Source: Lysobacter capsici (GTDB lineage: Bacteria; Pseudomonadota; Gammaproteobacteria; Xanthomonadales; Xanthomonadaceae). Taken from it: DNA of 64,000 nt. Shown here in pieces: positions 19,669-28,669 of the stretch. Position 1 is the first letter of the stretch; each line of letters starts with the position of its first letter. The translations under genes were made by a program, and so were the position numbers. Under the pieces are notes generated by a model that saw nothing but the letters and a program-made list of their open reading frames with translations, was not told the origin of the DNA and did not search any database. The stretch lies in NCBI RefSeq assembly GCF_018732085.1, contig NZ_CP076103.1, forward strand, positions 3,782,001 through 3,846,000, written 5' to 3'.

Positions 19669-19997
19669 GGTGGGTTCGCGTGGCGTGGGTGCGGCCTACG
19701 CTATAGGGCGGGCGGGAAGAAGCAAATCCCCTACCCTCCTTTTTTGCAAAACCGGGGAAGCTTCGGTCGGTTCAACCGGGGCTTTTGGTCGGCGATGTCT
19801 GGATCGGTTGGCGCCGGCTTGGGTCGGATACGGCCTTGTCACTGCCTTGGTTTGACTTCGAACACGGGCTTGCTTGTCTTCCAGGTCTTCAAAAGGGGCC
19901 GAGGGGATTCGCCTTTCGTTCATCCCGGAAACAAAAAAGCCCCGCTTGCGCGGGGCTCTCATAGGCATCGATCCGAATTGCGGACCGAAGCGAGGGA
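19669..19997. other. Gap upstream of the small membrane gene, with repeat remnant
   Basis: The 329 bp hold the dksA terminator (19932-19958) and, near 19722-19758, a diverged copy of the CAAATCCCC/AAAACCGGGG intergenic element seen at 8095 and 37247. The promoter of the 19668 gene should lie near 19680-19740. No gene is supported. Confidence 0.45.
19932..19958 (-). terminator. Rho-independent terminator of dksA
   Basis: On the minus strand AGCCCCGC-loop-GCGGGGCT (8-bp stem, 4-base loop) is followed by TTTTTT. It starts about 40 bp after the dksA stop codon. Confidence 0.85.
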
Positions 19998-21107
19998 TCA
20001 ATCGCCCATCTGCTTCTGCAAATGCTCCCAACGCTCCTGCGCGTCGATGGTGCGTTCGGCGGTCAGACGCGCTTCCAGGCGTTCCAGGCCGATTTCTTCG
20101 CCGGTGTCGACGCAGAAGCCGTAATCGCCCGAATCCACCCGCTTGAGCGTGCTGTCGATCTTGCTGATCAGCTTGCGATAGCGGTCGCGGGTACGCAGTT
20201 CGAGCGAGTTCTCCGTCTCACGCGTCGCGCGTTCGGCTTCGTCGCCGACGTCGCGCACTTCGTCCTTGAGGTTCTCGATGGTCTGCTTGGATTCCTCGAC
20301 CAGGTCGGTACGCCATTGCAGCAGGCGTTGACGGAAGTACTCGAGCTGCAACGGGCTCATGTACTCCTCGTCCGAGGTCGGCTTGTAACCGTCCGGCACG
20401 ATCGGACGACCGGTTGCGGGATCGTTCTTGTAGGCCACGACCTTGACCTTGGTCTTGGGCGCGGGCGTCTGCTGGGTCTTGGCCGTAATGGCCACGGCGA
20501 CCTTGCCGGCCGGGCGCGTGGCCGGGGCGGGGGTCGTTGTCGCGGGCTTGGCCGCGGGTGTCTTGCTGGATACTGGTTGGGTCACTGTGTTCTTGCTTTG
20601 GTCGGAGATGATGCTGTCGGCCGGTCCCGCGGAAGCCTTGGCGGGCTTGGGCGGGACGGGCTGTTTGTCGGCAGGCTTGGCTGCGGGCTTCACAGCTTCG
20701 GGCTTTTTCACTTCAACTTTTTTAAGCTCGGGCTTCTTTGTTCCGCTGGCCTTGCTCGCCGTGGGTTTGTTCGCTGCCGCCGGCTTGGCCGGCGCGGGGA
20801 CTGGCTTCTTCGCCGCGGGCGCCGCTGGCTTCTTCGCCGCAGGCGCCGCCGCCGGCTTCTTCACCGCGGCCGCCTTGGCGGGCGCCGGGGTGACTTTCTT
20901 TGCCGCCGGCGCCGGTTTGGCCGCCTTGCCCGCCGTGGACTTGCTGGCGGGGGCCGGCTTGGCCGCCGCCTTCTTCGCCACCGGCTTCTTGGAGACAGCC
21001 TTCTTCGGCGCGGGCTTGGCCGCAGGCGTGGCCGCCTTCTTCGCAGCCGGCTTGGCGGTCTTCTTGGCGGCCTTGGCGGCCTTCTTCGCAGGTTTTTTCA
21101 CTGCCAC
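19998..21107 (-). CDS. dksA: DksA-like RNA polymerase factor with long Lys/Ala/Pro N-terminal domain
   Basis: The C-terminal ~140 residues are DksA/TraR-like: a coiled coil (YFRQRLLQWRTDLVEESKQT to RYRKLISKIDSTLKRVDSGD) and a GFCVDTGEEIGLERLEARLT globular end. DksA binds the RNA polymerase secondary channel with ppGpp. Only one cysteine of the usual zinc-finger four is left (FCVDTGEEIG), so metal binding is unlikely, as in other non-zinc DksA proteins. The N-terminal ~200 residues are Lys/Ala/Pro-rich (PAKKAAKAAKKTAKPAAKKA repeats), like histone H1 tails, and may bind DNA or RNA. The start is a GTG with AAGGA about 11 bases upstream. Confidence 0.85.
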   Translation of the reverse strand: MAVKKPAKKAAKAAKKTAKPAAKKAATPAAKPAPKKAVSKKPVAKKAAAKPAPASKSTAGKAAKPAPAAKKVTPAPAKAAAVKKPAAAPAAKKPAAPAAKKPVPAPAKPAAANKPTASKASGTKKPELKKVEVKKPEAVKPAAKPADKQPVPPKPAKASAGPADSIISDQSKNTVTQPVSSKTPAAKPATTTPAPATRPAGKVAVAITAKTQQTPAPKTKVKVVAYKNDPATGRPIVPDGYKPTSDEEYMSPLQLEYFRQRLLQWRTDLVEESKQTIENLKDEVRDVGDEAERATRETENSLELRTRDRYRKLISKIDSTLKRVDSGDYGFCVDTGEEIGLERLEARLTAERTIDAQERWEHLQKQMGD

Positions 21108-21464
21108 GAGCGGCTTGTCCTTCTATTCCCTGAGGGCGCCTCCGGATGCGATCCGGAAGCATCGCGGGTCAAGCATGACCCACCCGGCCATCAAATGCAC
21201 ATGCGTTCGATGACCGCAAGTGAAATCCGGCCGATCGCCGGTTTTCGCCCGGTCCGCGCAGCACGGCAGCTTGGCTTCCAAGCCGCTGCGGACCTTCGTC
21301 TTGCACTTGCCTTGTTTGGGGAAAGCGCGCTGTTATACCCTGCTGCGACACCTGCGGCAACCACACCGACAACCGGCCGATCGCGGCGTAAAATAGCGGC
21401 TGCAACGGGGCTTGCGACATCGAGTCCCCGCATCCGTCACTACCGATGCCGGCATTAAGGAAAC
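21108..21464. other. Divergent promoter region between dksA and yidD
   Basis: This 357-bp stretch separates dksA (minus) from yidD (plus). It contains no supported gene; the frames crossing it are shadows. A short palindrome (GGATGCGATCC near 21141) was the only structure noticed. Confidence 0.4.
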
Positions 21465-21740
21465 GTGATCGACCGCCTGCTCATCGCCCTGCTTCGCGGC
21501 TACAAACGCTGGATCAGCCCGCTGCTCGGCCAACGTTGCCGCTTCCATCCGAGCTGTTCGGCTTATTCGATGGAGGCGATCGGGCGCTTTGGCGCGCTCA
21601 AAGGCAGCTGGCTCACGCTCAAGCGACTGGGCCGCTGCCATCCTCTGCATCCAGGCGGCTTCGACCCGGTGCCGCCGCTCGATCCATCCTCCGACCCGCC
21701 CTCCTCCGAGCCTGGAAACCACTCATGTCATCGACACTGA
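21465..21740 (+). CDS. yidD: Membrane protein insertion efficiency factor YidD
   Basis: A 91-residue peripheral inner-membrane protein thought to help YidC insert proteins. The family signature is complete: [20 protein letters not shown] (~9-28), [15 protein letters not shown] (~29-43) with conserved cysteines, and [15 protein letters not shown] (~56-70). In many bacteria yidD lies with rpmH-rnpA-yidC near the origin; here it overlaps the start of a dihydroorotase gene (16 bases), so the two are coupled. Confidence 0.93.
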   Translation: MIDRLLIALLRGYKRWISPLLGQRCRFHPSCSAYSMEAIGRFGALKGSWLTLKRLGRCHPLHPGGFDPVPPLDPSSDPPSSEPGNHSCHRH

Positions 21741-23056
21741 TCGTCAACGCCCGCCTGGTCAACGAAGGGCGCGAATACGACGGCGACCTGCGCATCGAGG
21801 ACGGCCGCATCGGCCAGATCGGCGCTGGCCTGTCCGCGCGCGGCGGCGAAACCGTGATCGACGCGCACGGCCGCCGGCTGCTGCCGGGGATGATCGACGA
21901 CCAGGTGCATTTCCGCGAACCGGGCCTGGAGTACAAGGCCGACATGGCCACCGAGTCGGCCGCGGCGGTGGCCGGCGGCCTGACCACGTTCATGGACATG
22001 CCCAACACCAGCCCGCCGACGCTCGACGCGGCCGCGCTGGAAGACAAATACCGCCGCGCGGCCGGACGCGCCTGGGGCAACTTCGGCTTCTATCTGGGCG
22101 CCAGCAATGACAACCTCGCCGCGATCCAGTCGCTGGACCCGCGCACCGCGCCGGGTGTGAAAGTGTTCATGGGCGCCTCGACCGGCAACATGCTGGTCGA
22201 CGATCCGGTCACCCTGGATGCGATCTTCCGCGACGTGCCCACGCCGATCATCACCCATTGCGAAGACACGCCGATGATCGACGCCGAGCTGGCGCGGTAC
22301 AAGGCGAAGTACGGCGACGACATCCCGGCCCAATTCCATCCCGACATCCGCTCGCGCGAGGCGTGCAAGAAATCGACCGAACTGGCGATCTCGCTGGCGC
22401 GCAGGCACAACACCCGCCTGCACGTGCTGCACATCAGCACCGCCGACGAACTGGCGCTGTTCCAGGCCGGCCCGATCGAAGGCAAGCGCATCACCGCCGA
22501 GACCTGCATCCACTTCCTGCGCTTCGATCGCGACGACTACGAAAAGCTCGGCCACCTGATCAAGTGCAACCCGGCGATCAAGGACCCGGCCGACCGCGAG
22601 GCGCTGATCCGCGCGGTCGCCGAAGACGTGATCGACGTGCTGGCCACCGACCACGCGCCGCACACGCTGGAAGAAAAGGCCCGGCCCTACACCTCGGCGC
22701 CCAGCGGCCTGCCGCTGGTGCAGTTCGCGCTCAATGCCGCGCTGGAACTGGTCCACGAAGGCCGCCTGACCACCGCCCAGGTGGTCGACAAGTTCGCCCA
22801 CGCGCCGGCCAAGCTGTTCGACGTGGAAAACCGCGGCTTCCTGCGCGAGGGCTATGCCGCCGACCTGGTGCTGATCGACGACACCCCGTACACGGTGCAG
22901 CGCGAGGACGTGCTGTCGAAGTGCGGCTGGTCGCCGTTCGAGGGCCGCACCTTCCACAGCCGCATCGCGTCGACCTGGGTCAACGGTGTGCTCGCGTGGG
23001 ACGGCACGTCCCTGGTCGGCGCGCCTAACGGACAGCGATTGGCGTTCGCACGATGA
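21725..23056 (+). CDS. pyrC: Dihydroorotase
   Basis: Cyclises carbamoyl-aspartate to dihydroorotate in pyrimidine synthesis. The 443-residue amidohydrolase begins [20 protein letters not shown] and has [14 protein letters not shown] (~60, first metal-binding HxxR), [10 protein letters not shown] (~93), THCEDTPM (~180), [10 protein letters not shown] (~238) and [15 protein letters not shown] (~307). The carboxylated lysine and the central domain fit the longer class I dihydroorotase. The ATG lies within the last codons of yidD, and its stop overlaps the next start (ATGA at 23053-23056). Confidence 0.94.
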   Translation: MSSTLIVNARLVNEGREYDGDLRIEDGRIGQIGAGLSARGGETVIDAHGRRLLPGMIDDQVHFREPGLEYKADMATESAAAVAGGLTTFMDMPNTSPPTLDAAALEDKYRRAAGRAWGNFGFYLGASNDNLAAIQSLDPRTAPGVKVFMGASTGNMLVDDPVTLDAIFRDVPTPIITHCEDTPMIDAELARYKAKYGDDIPAQFHPDIRSREACKKSTELAISLARRHNTRLHVLHISTADELALFQAGPIEGKRITAETCIHFLRFDRDDYEKLGHLIKCNPAIKDPADREALIRAVAEDVIDVLATDHAPHTLEEKARPYTSAPSGLPLVQFALNAALELVHEGRLTTAQVVDKFAHAPAKLFDVENRGFLREGYAADLVLIDDTPYTVQREDVLSKCGWSPFEGRTFHSRIASTWVNGVLAWDGTSLVGAPNGQRLAFAR

Positions 23057-23946
23057 GGTTGGGTTTCGCCGCGCTCGCGGCGCTTGCCGCGACGATGCTG
23101 TTGTCGCCGGTGCAGATCGTGTTTGCGCAGCAGACGTCTGCGGTCGCGGGTTCTACCCCGGCCGATGCGAGAATCGTTTTTCCTTCGTCGGTATCGCAAG
23201 GTGGGTTGGTGATCGGCAAGGTGCCGCCGGGCAGCGTGGTGCGTTACGGCGAGCGCCGCTTGCGCACCACTGCCTACGGCACCGTGGTGTTCGGCGTGGG
23301 CCGCGATGCGACCGGGCCGTTGAGCGTGCAGGTCGAGATCGCCCCGGGCCGCGTGCAGACCGCGACCATCGCGGTGACCAAGCGCGATTTCCCGACCGAA
23401 TACATCAACGGCGTGCCGCCCAAAACGGTCAATCCGCCGCCGGAGATCGCCGCGCGGATCGAACGCGAGCAGGCGCAGGTAGTGGCCGCGCGCGCGCGCG
23501 ACGACGACCGCGCCGATTTCGCCCAGCCCTTCATCTGGCCGGTGCAGGGCCGCATCAGCGGCCGCTTCGGCAACCAGCGCGTCTACAACGGCCAGAAAGG
23601 CTCCGGCCATTCGGGCATGGACATTGCCGCGCCCACCGGCACCGCGATCAAGGCCCCGGCCGCGGGCGTGATCACCTTCGTCGGCCCGGATCTGTACCTG
23701 ACCGGCGGCACGGTGTTGCTCGATCACGGCCACGGCGTGAGTTCGAATTTCCTGCACATGTCGCGGATCGACGTGAAGGTCGGCGACCGGGTCACGCAGG
23801 GCCAAGTGATCGGCGCGGTCGGCGCCACCGGCCGCGCGACCGGGCCGCATCTGCATTGGGGGATGAACTGGTTCGACGTGCGGATCGATCCGCTGCTGGT
23901 GCTGGAGCGTGCGCAGGCGGCGCAGGCGGGCAAGAGCGAGCCTTGA
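23053..23946 (+). CDS. Secreted M23-family metallopeptidase
   Basis: A 297-residue protein with a signal peptide ([20 protein letters not shown], cleaved near IVFAQ). The C-terminal M23 domain (~155-280) carries the zinc motif GHSGMDIAAP (H...D) and the GPHLHWGMNW HxH, together with NQRVYNGQKGSG. M23 enzymes cut peptidoglycan cross-links in the periplasm; complete ligands here argue for activity. It is the last gene of the yidD-pyrC-M23 operon. The tandem array starts 22 bp or so after the stop codon and no terminator hairpin was recognised. Confidence 0.92.
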   Translation: MRLGFAALAALAATMLLSPVQIVFAQQTSAVAGSTPADARIVFPSSVSQGGLVIGKVPPGSVVRYGERRLRTTAYGTVVFGVGRDATGPLSVQVEIAPGRVQTATIAVTKRDFPTEYINGVPPKTVNPPPEIAARIEREQAQVVAARARDDDRADFAQPFIWPVQGRISGRFGNQRVYNGQKGSGHSGMDIAAPTGTAIKAPAAGVITFVGPDLYLTGGTVLLDHGHGVSSNFLHMSRIDVKVGDRVTQGQVIGAVGATGRATGPHLHWGMNWFDVRIDPLLVLERAQAAQAGKSEP

Positions 23947-23967
23947 GTCGGGTTGTCAGCGGATTGG

Positions 23968-24553
23968 CGTCGTTGCGATCGCGCGGAAAATCGGTAACCG
24001 CGTTGCCGCTTGAGGCGGAGAGTCGGGGCTGAAGCCCCTCCCACAAAAGACTTCGCAGCCGCGCTGCATCGTTGCGGGGGCGCCATGCCGTTGCGATCGC
24101 GCCGGGAATCGGTAACCGCGTTGCCGCGTGAGGCGGCGGGTCGGGGCTGAAGCCCCTCCCACAAAAGACTTCGCAGCCGCGCTGCATCGTTGCGGGGGCG
24201 CCATGCCGTTGCGATCGCGCGGGTAATCGGTAACCGCGTTGCCGCTTGAGGCGGCGAGTCGGGGCTGAAGCCCCCCTCCCACAAAAGACTTCGCAGTCGC
24301 GCTGCATCGTTGTGGGTGCGCCATGCCGTTGCGATCGCGCGGGGAATCGGTAACCGCGTTGCCGCTTGAGGCGGCGAGTCGGGGCTGAAGCCCCTCCCAC
24401 AAAAGACTTCGCAGTCGCGCTGCATCGTTGCGGGGGCGCCATGCCGTTGCGATCGCACGGGGAATCGGTATCCGCGTTGCCGCGTGAGGCGGCGTGTCGG
24501 GGCTGAAGCCTCTCCCACAAAAGACTTCGCAGCCGCGCTGCATCGTTGTGGGT
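23968..24553. repeat. Tandem array of ~118-120 bp units
   Basis: Five units, recognised by GTCGGGGCTGAAGCC at 24022, 24140, 24258, 24378 and 24496, are preceded by a partial unit from ~23968. The spacing is 118, 118, 120 and 118 bp. Each unit reads GGGGCTGAAGCCCCTCCCAC-AAAAGACTTCGCAGCCGCGC-TGCATCGTTGCGGGGGCGCC-ATGCCGTTGCGATCGCG and so on. Units differ by single bases; one has an extra CC. Open frames across the array are repeat-derived and not genes. Confidence 0.9.
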
Positions 24554-24605
24554 GCGCTGCATGGTTGCAGGCCTACGCCGTTCGAACTGAATCGCAAGCC
24601 GCGAG

Positions 24606-24637
24606 GTCTTTTGTGGGAGGGGCTTCAGCCCCGACAC
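24606..24637. repeat. Inverted partial copy of the tandem unit
   Basis: GTCTTTTGTGGGAGGGGCTT followed by CAGCCCCGACAC is the reverse complement of the core of the array units. It lies ~50 bp after the last unit, so the array can pair with it, and it sits before the end of the gene at 24708. Confidence 0.75.
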
Positions 24638-24707
24638 CCGAAGCGACTTTCCGCACGCGCGATCGCCTGTCGCCGAAGCCAGACGACCCGCCACCGCGCG
24701 TCCAACC

Positions 24708-25568
24708 TCAGCCGGCAGGCTCCGCCGCCTGAAACAACCGCCCCAACGGCTGCTGCGAAGGCGACAATTCCAGTTCGCGCAATCGCAGCCATTTCGGACT
24801 CGCCGCGCGCGGCGCCGCGGCCAGCAACCCCGCGCCGCGGGACAACAGGCCCAGGCGCGAACGCGCCGCGATCAAGGCTTGTTCGAACGCCGCCTCATCG
24901 ATCGGCACATCGCCTTCGAAATCCGGCACATCGCGCCGTTCTTCGGGCAACCACGGCGCGATCTGCGACCACAACGCCGCCCAATCGATCGCCGGAAACA
25001 CCAGTGCGCGCGGCGACGACGGCAGCAACTGCGGCGCGAGCCGCCCGCGCGGCTGCACCGGACTTTCGGCGAAACAGCGGTAGACGAATTCGCTCGCGGT
25101 CATCGCCTCCGCGCCGCTGCTCGCGACGCGAAGCAAGGCTTCGTGCAGCACTCGCCGCAACGGCGGCTGCGGCGGCAGTTCGCGCTCGCGCAGCGCCGCG
25201 AGCACGCCGAGCGCGCGCAAGGGATCGCCGGCGAAGTGAGGCCGGCGCAGCGACAGCGCATGCGCGAGCACCGCGATGCGATCGTTGTCCTGCAACACCT
25301 CGCCCTGCCCGGCCAACGGCCGGCGCGCGTCGACCACGAGCAGGTCGGAGGCGCGCAGGTAATCGTTCAAGCCCGGCTCGGTCACGCCGTCGGCGGCGAA
25401 TTCGAGCACGCAGCCGGCGCGGCCGATCAGGGCGACGTGGTCGTAATCGCTGTCACCGAACCAGGCGGTCAATGCCGCCAGAGCGCCGCGCCGGCGGATC
25501 AGCAGCAGGTCGCCGGTACGCAGTTGCGCCGCGGCGACCGCGACCGATCCGGCGCCGTCGGGGGTCAC
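24708..25568 (-). CDS. YiiX-like permuted papain-fold protein, probable loss of nucleophile
   Basis: A 286-residue protein related to the permuted NlpC/P60-type cysteine hydrolases (YiiX/YaeF group). The N-terminal half shows LRTGDLLLIRRRG (~14) and DSDYDHVALIGRAGCVLEFA (~34-53), which should hold the catalytic histidine. The segment that in this group carries the cysteine (CSE-type motif) reads AMTASEFVYRCF (~150), with alanine in its place; activity is therefore doubtful. No signal peptide is seen. The GTG start at 25568 overlaps the stop of the GGDEF gene (GTGA); the frame is open far upstream only as its shadow. The pair is likely co-transcribed. Confidence 0.7.
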   Translation of the reverse strand: MTPDGAGSVAVAAAQLRTGDLLLIRRRGALAALTAWFGDSDYDHVALIGRAGCVLEFAADGVTEPGLNDYLRASDLLVVDARRPLAGQGEVLQDNDRIAVLAHALSLRRPHFAGDPLRALGVLAALRERELPPQPPLRRVLHEALLRVASSGAEAMTASEFVYRCFAESPVQPRGRLAPQLLPSSPRALVFPAIDWAALWSQIAPWLPEERRDVPDFEGDVPIDEAAFEQALIAARSRLGLLSRGAGLLAAAPRAASPKWLRLRELELSPSQQPLGRLFQAAEPAG

Positions 25569-27337
25569 GTCACCACCTCGCGCTCGGCTTCCGGGCTGTG
25601 TCCGGTGACCCGGTCGCGACCGGCCGACTTGCTCGCGTACAAGGCCGCGTCGGCGCGTTCGAGCAACTGCTCGGGCGTTTCGCCGGGCAACAGCTCGGCC
25701 ACGCCCAGGCTCAGGCTGACCGGCAGCAGGCGGCCATCGATCGACAAGGGGCTGCCGCTGACCGATTCGCGCAGGTGCTCGGCGACCCGCACCGCATCGC
25801 GCAGGAACGTATCGGCCAGCACCACCAGCACCTCGTCGCCGCCGTAGCGGCCGAACAGGTCGTAGGCGCGCAGGCGGTTGCGCGTGCGCAGCGAGACGAT
25901 GCGCAGGGTTTCGTCGCCGACGCGGTGGCCGTGTTCGTCGTTGATGCGCTTGAAGTGATCGATGTCGAAGAACACCACCGACAACGGCCGGCGCGAGCGC
26001 TGCGCGCTCTCGACCGCCTGGCGCAGGCTCTGCGAAATCGCCGCGCGGGTCATCGCGCCGGTCAGGCTGTCGTAGGTGGCCAGGCGATTGGCGGTGTCGC
26101 GGTCGCGGCGCAGCTGTTGCAGTTTCGAGGTCAGGCCGAGCAGCAGCCCCAGGCCGCCGAACGCCAGGCCGACCGGGAACGCGTATTCGAGCCAGTGGTA
26201 CTCCGGCCACCACTGATGGTGCGCGCCGACCAGGGCGACCAGCAGCGACATCAGCGGCAACCACGCCAGCAGCAGGAAATAGGCTTCGCGCTGACGCCGC
26301 CACACCGCGACCGCGGCGCAGTACAGCACCAGCGCGATCACCAGCAGCAGGTTGAGGTTGCCGTACAGCGCGCTGTACTTCCAGGTGCGGAACAGCGACA
26401 CCAGCAGCAGGCCGCCGAGCGAGACGCTGAGCCAGTCGAGGATCTGCGCGACCTTCGGCTGGGTGGTGCGCAGGCCGAGGAAGAACACCAGGAAGCGGAT
26501 GCTCGCGAGCACCGCGGCGGTGTTGAGCACGATGTTGGTGCGGCTGTCGGGCGCGATCTGGTTGAGCCAGGGGATCACCCGCATCTCGCCGCCGTCGGCG
26601 GTCAGGGTGAGGATCTGCAATACCAAGGTCAGGCCCAGGTAGGCATAGCCGCGTTCGCGCAGGCCGGCCCAGAAACCGAACGCGAGCACCGCGACCACGC
26701 CCATCGCGGTCAGCACCACGCTGCGCAGGCCGACATGCAGCATGTCCTCGCGCTGGACCTTGGCCAGCGGCTGGATCACCACGTCCGAGGGCAGCACGTC
26801 GGTGGCGAGCACGCGCAGGTACAGCGAATCGCCCTTGTGCAGCCCGTGCGGCAACGGGAACACGATCATGCGGGTGGAATGGTTGAGGTCGGTGTCGGGG
26901 CCGTAGATCGAGCGGCGCAGCGGCACGTCGTCGCCGGGACGCCACAACTCGATCTCGCGCCGGTACGGGCGGTTGATGGTCAGCTGCGGCGAATCGACCG
27001 CGGCCACGTCCTCGTTGAGGGTGACCCGCCACCACACCGGCTGGCGCTTGGGCGCCCAGATTTCGTGCCCCGACACCGCTTCGAAGCGGCTGTCGAATTC
27101 GCCCGCGAGCACGCGCGCGGGCACCGGGTCCTGCCCCAGCCGCGCCAGGCTCAGCGACGGGGGACGGTAACCGGAGGGATCGTACGGAAGGTGGCCGGAG
27201 GAGGAAGATGCGGCTTGCGATGCGGATTGAGCCACCGAAGACAGGCTTACGGCCTGCGCCGACGCGATCGCCGCCACCACCCACATTCCCAGCAGAACCA
27301 ATAGGCTCTGCCAGCCACGACGCCAGGGTTTCCCCAT
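25565..27337 (-). CDS. Membrane diguanylate cyclase with 7TM-DISM sensor
   Basis: A 590-residue inner-membrane protein: signal peptide (~1-25), periplasmic sensor (~60-190, HEIWAPKRQPVWWRV), seven hydrophobic helices (~200-390, 7TMR-DISM type), then a GGDEF domain (~420-575). The active-site loop is RYGGDEVLV, a functional-looking GGDEF variant, and RAYD five residues upstream matches the RxxD product-inhibition site, so c-di-GMP synthesis with feedback is predicted. The start at 27337 (MGKPWRRGW) has GGAAGGGG upstream; an ATG 14 codons earlier is possible. The ligand is unknown. Confidence 0.88.
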   Translation of the reverse strand: MGKPWRRGWQSLLVLLGMWVVAAIASAQAVSLSSVAQSASQAASSSSGHLPYDPSGYRPPSLSLARLGQDPVPARVLAGEFDSRFEAVSGHEIWAPKRQPVWWRVTLNEDVAAVDSPQLTINRPYRREIELWRPGDDVPLRRSIYGPDTDLNHSTRMIVFPLPHGLHKGDSLYLRVLATDVLPSDVVIQPLAKVQREDMLHVGLRSVVLTAMGVVAVLAFGFWAGLRERGYAYLGLTLVLQILTLTADGGEMRVIPWLNQIAPDSRTNIVLNTAAVLASIRFLVFFLGLRTTQPKVAQILDWLSVSLGGLLLVSLFRTWKYSALYGNLNLLLVIALVLYCAAVAVWRRQREAYFLLLAWLPLMSLLVALVGAHHQWWPEYHWLEYAFPVGLAFGGLGLLLGLTSKLQQLRRDRDTANRLATYDSLTGAMTRAAISQSLRQAVESAQRSRRPLSVVFFDIDHFKRINDEHGHRVGDETLRIVSLRTRNRLRAYDLFGRYGGDEVLVVLADTFLRDAVRVAEHLRESVSGSPLSIDGRLLPVSLSLGVAELLPGETPEQLLERADAALYASKSAGRDRVTGHSPEAEREVVT

Positions 27338-27643
27338 GCCCCTTCCGGTCACTAGTCTGCTGACCTGAGCATAGCCCAAGGGCCGCGCATTCCGATGGAG
27401 GGGGCCGTCACGCTTTGGGTGATGGGCCGGTGCCTTCGCGCCGGGTTGCGTGCTGTGCCGCGTTCGCGCGGCATCGTCGGCTATCGATTCACGTCACCGA
27501 TGCGCGCGGTTCGGCCAGGCACAGACGCTGCGCCGTACCAACCGACACGTAGAGCAAAGCCGACGCAAGATCGACTGTTCGTTGCCGGACGTACCGGCCC
27601 GGCCCCAAGCCGAGCCTTCGGCGCGAAACGCCGGACGCGCGGA
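27338..27643. other. Gene-free interval between the GGDEF gene and folE2
   Basis: About 306 bp. The promoter for the GGDEF gene should lie at its left end (27340-27450). The direction of folE2 (minus) makes the right end its 3' flank. Nothing else was recognised. Confidence 0.4.
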
Positions 27644-28579
27644 TCAGTCGCGCGCGCCCTCGCCGGTGACCCGGGCCACCGCATCGTGCGCGTGCAGGCT
27701 TTCGAAGTGCGAGACCTGCGCATCGAAGCGTTCGATCCGCGGATCGCGCGCCAATGCTGCGGCGACGCGGCGCGCGGCGTCTTCGCAGAACATCAGGTTC
27801 TCGGCGTTGAGACGGGCGAAGGCCTGCTCGTCCTCGCGCTTGACCGCGGTCTGCACCGGCGTGCCGAGCGCCTGCTCGATCGCGTCGATCAACGCGGTCA
27901 GCGGCAGTTCGTCGAAGGCCGGACGCAGGTCGACGCGCACGTCGGCGCGGCTGCGCTGTGCGTGCGGGGTCGCGGCCAGGCCGCGCTCGGAGGCGAGCCA
28001 GTCGCTGACCACCGCGGTCGACAGCGGATGCACCGCGGCGAAATCGGCGGCGAAGCGTTCGGCATTGAGCTGGCGCGACAGCGCCGCCGACGCCGGGCAG
28101 GTGCTGGAGTACTCGACCGCGAAGCGCAGGCCCAGTTGCAGGTGGCCGTCGATCAGGCGCGCGTCGATCTCGACCGGGTAGCGCTTCCAGCCGGCGTTCT
28201 GGCTGGCCAGGGCCGGACGCAGCAGCAATTGTTCGTAACGCAGGACCACCCGCGCGGCGCTGGAAATGCCGCCCTGGCCGTCGACCAGGCCCTGCAGCAC
28301 GCGGCGCAGGCCGGCCGGGGTCAGGCTTTCGCTGGCGAACGCGGTCTGCAGTTGCAGGTACATGCGCGACATATGGATGCCGCGCGCGTTGGCGTCGCGC
28401 AGGTCGACCGATACGTCGACCGAGGCGGCGACCTGGATCGCGCCGCCGTCGGCCGTGGCGATGCGCAGTGGCAGGGCGATGTTCGCCATGCCGACCCAGT
28501 CGAGCGGACGCGCGGCGGCGGCGGCGTCGAAGGCGACGTCGGGAAGGGTCGAGCGGTGGGGCAGATGAGATGTAGTCAC
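27644..28579 (-). CDS. folE2: GTP cyclohydrolase I type B
   Basis: Converts GTP to dihydroneopterin triphosphate, the first step of folate synthesis, using an alternative metal instead of the zinc used by FolE. The ~311-residue protein fits FolE2/COG1469: THR-like start HLPHRSTLPDVAFDA, VDVSVDLRDANARGIHMSRM (~68-87), LRYEQLLLRPALASQNAGWK (~134) and the catalytic-cysteine motif VEYSSTCPASAALSRQ (~185-200). I start at GTG 28579, which gives the usual family length; in-frame codons up to 28666 are possible but Pro/Arg-rich. It lies 90 bp downstream of the phytoene-synthase-like gene and may be in the same transcript. Confidence 0.88.
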   Translation of the reverse strand: MTTSHLPHRSTLPDVAFDAAAAARPLDWVGMANIALPLRIATADGGAIQVAASVDVSVDLRDANARGIHMSRMYLQLQTAFASESLTPAGLRRVLQGLVDGQGGISSAARVVLRYEQLLLRPALASQNAGWKRYPVEIDARLIDGHLQLGLRFAVEYSSTCPASAALSRQLNAERFAADFAAVHPLSTAVVSDWLASERGLAATPHAQRSRADVRVDLRPAFDELPLTALIDAIEQALGTPVQTAVKREDEQAFARLNAENLMFCEDAARRVAAALARDPRIERFDAQVSHFESLHAHDAVARVTGEGARD

Positions 28580-28669
28580 GGCGACGAAGATGGGGGCGCG
28601 TGGGGGGAACGCAACGAAGGCCATTCTAGCGGCCGGGGGCCGGCGGCCCCCTGCCCGGCCCTGCAACGG

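Noticed and set aside
23968..24553. CRISPR-like regular spacing
   Set aside because: The units are alike over their entire length (118-120 bp), with no unique spacers and no cas genes nearby. It is a tandem repeat.
23792..24694. Repetitive minus-strand frames of 213-300 codons (RNDAARLRSLLWE-type repeats)
   Set aside because: They are readings of the ~118-120 bp tandem array. The unit lengths are not all multiples of three, so the frame shifts between units, and three overlapping frames show the same peptides.
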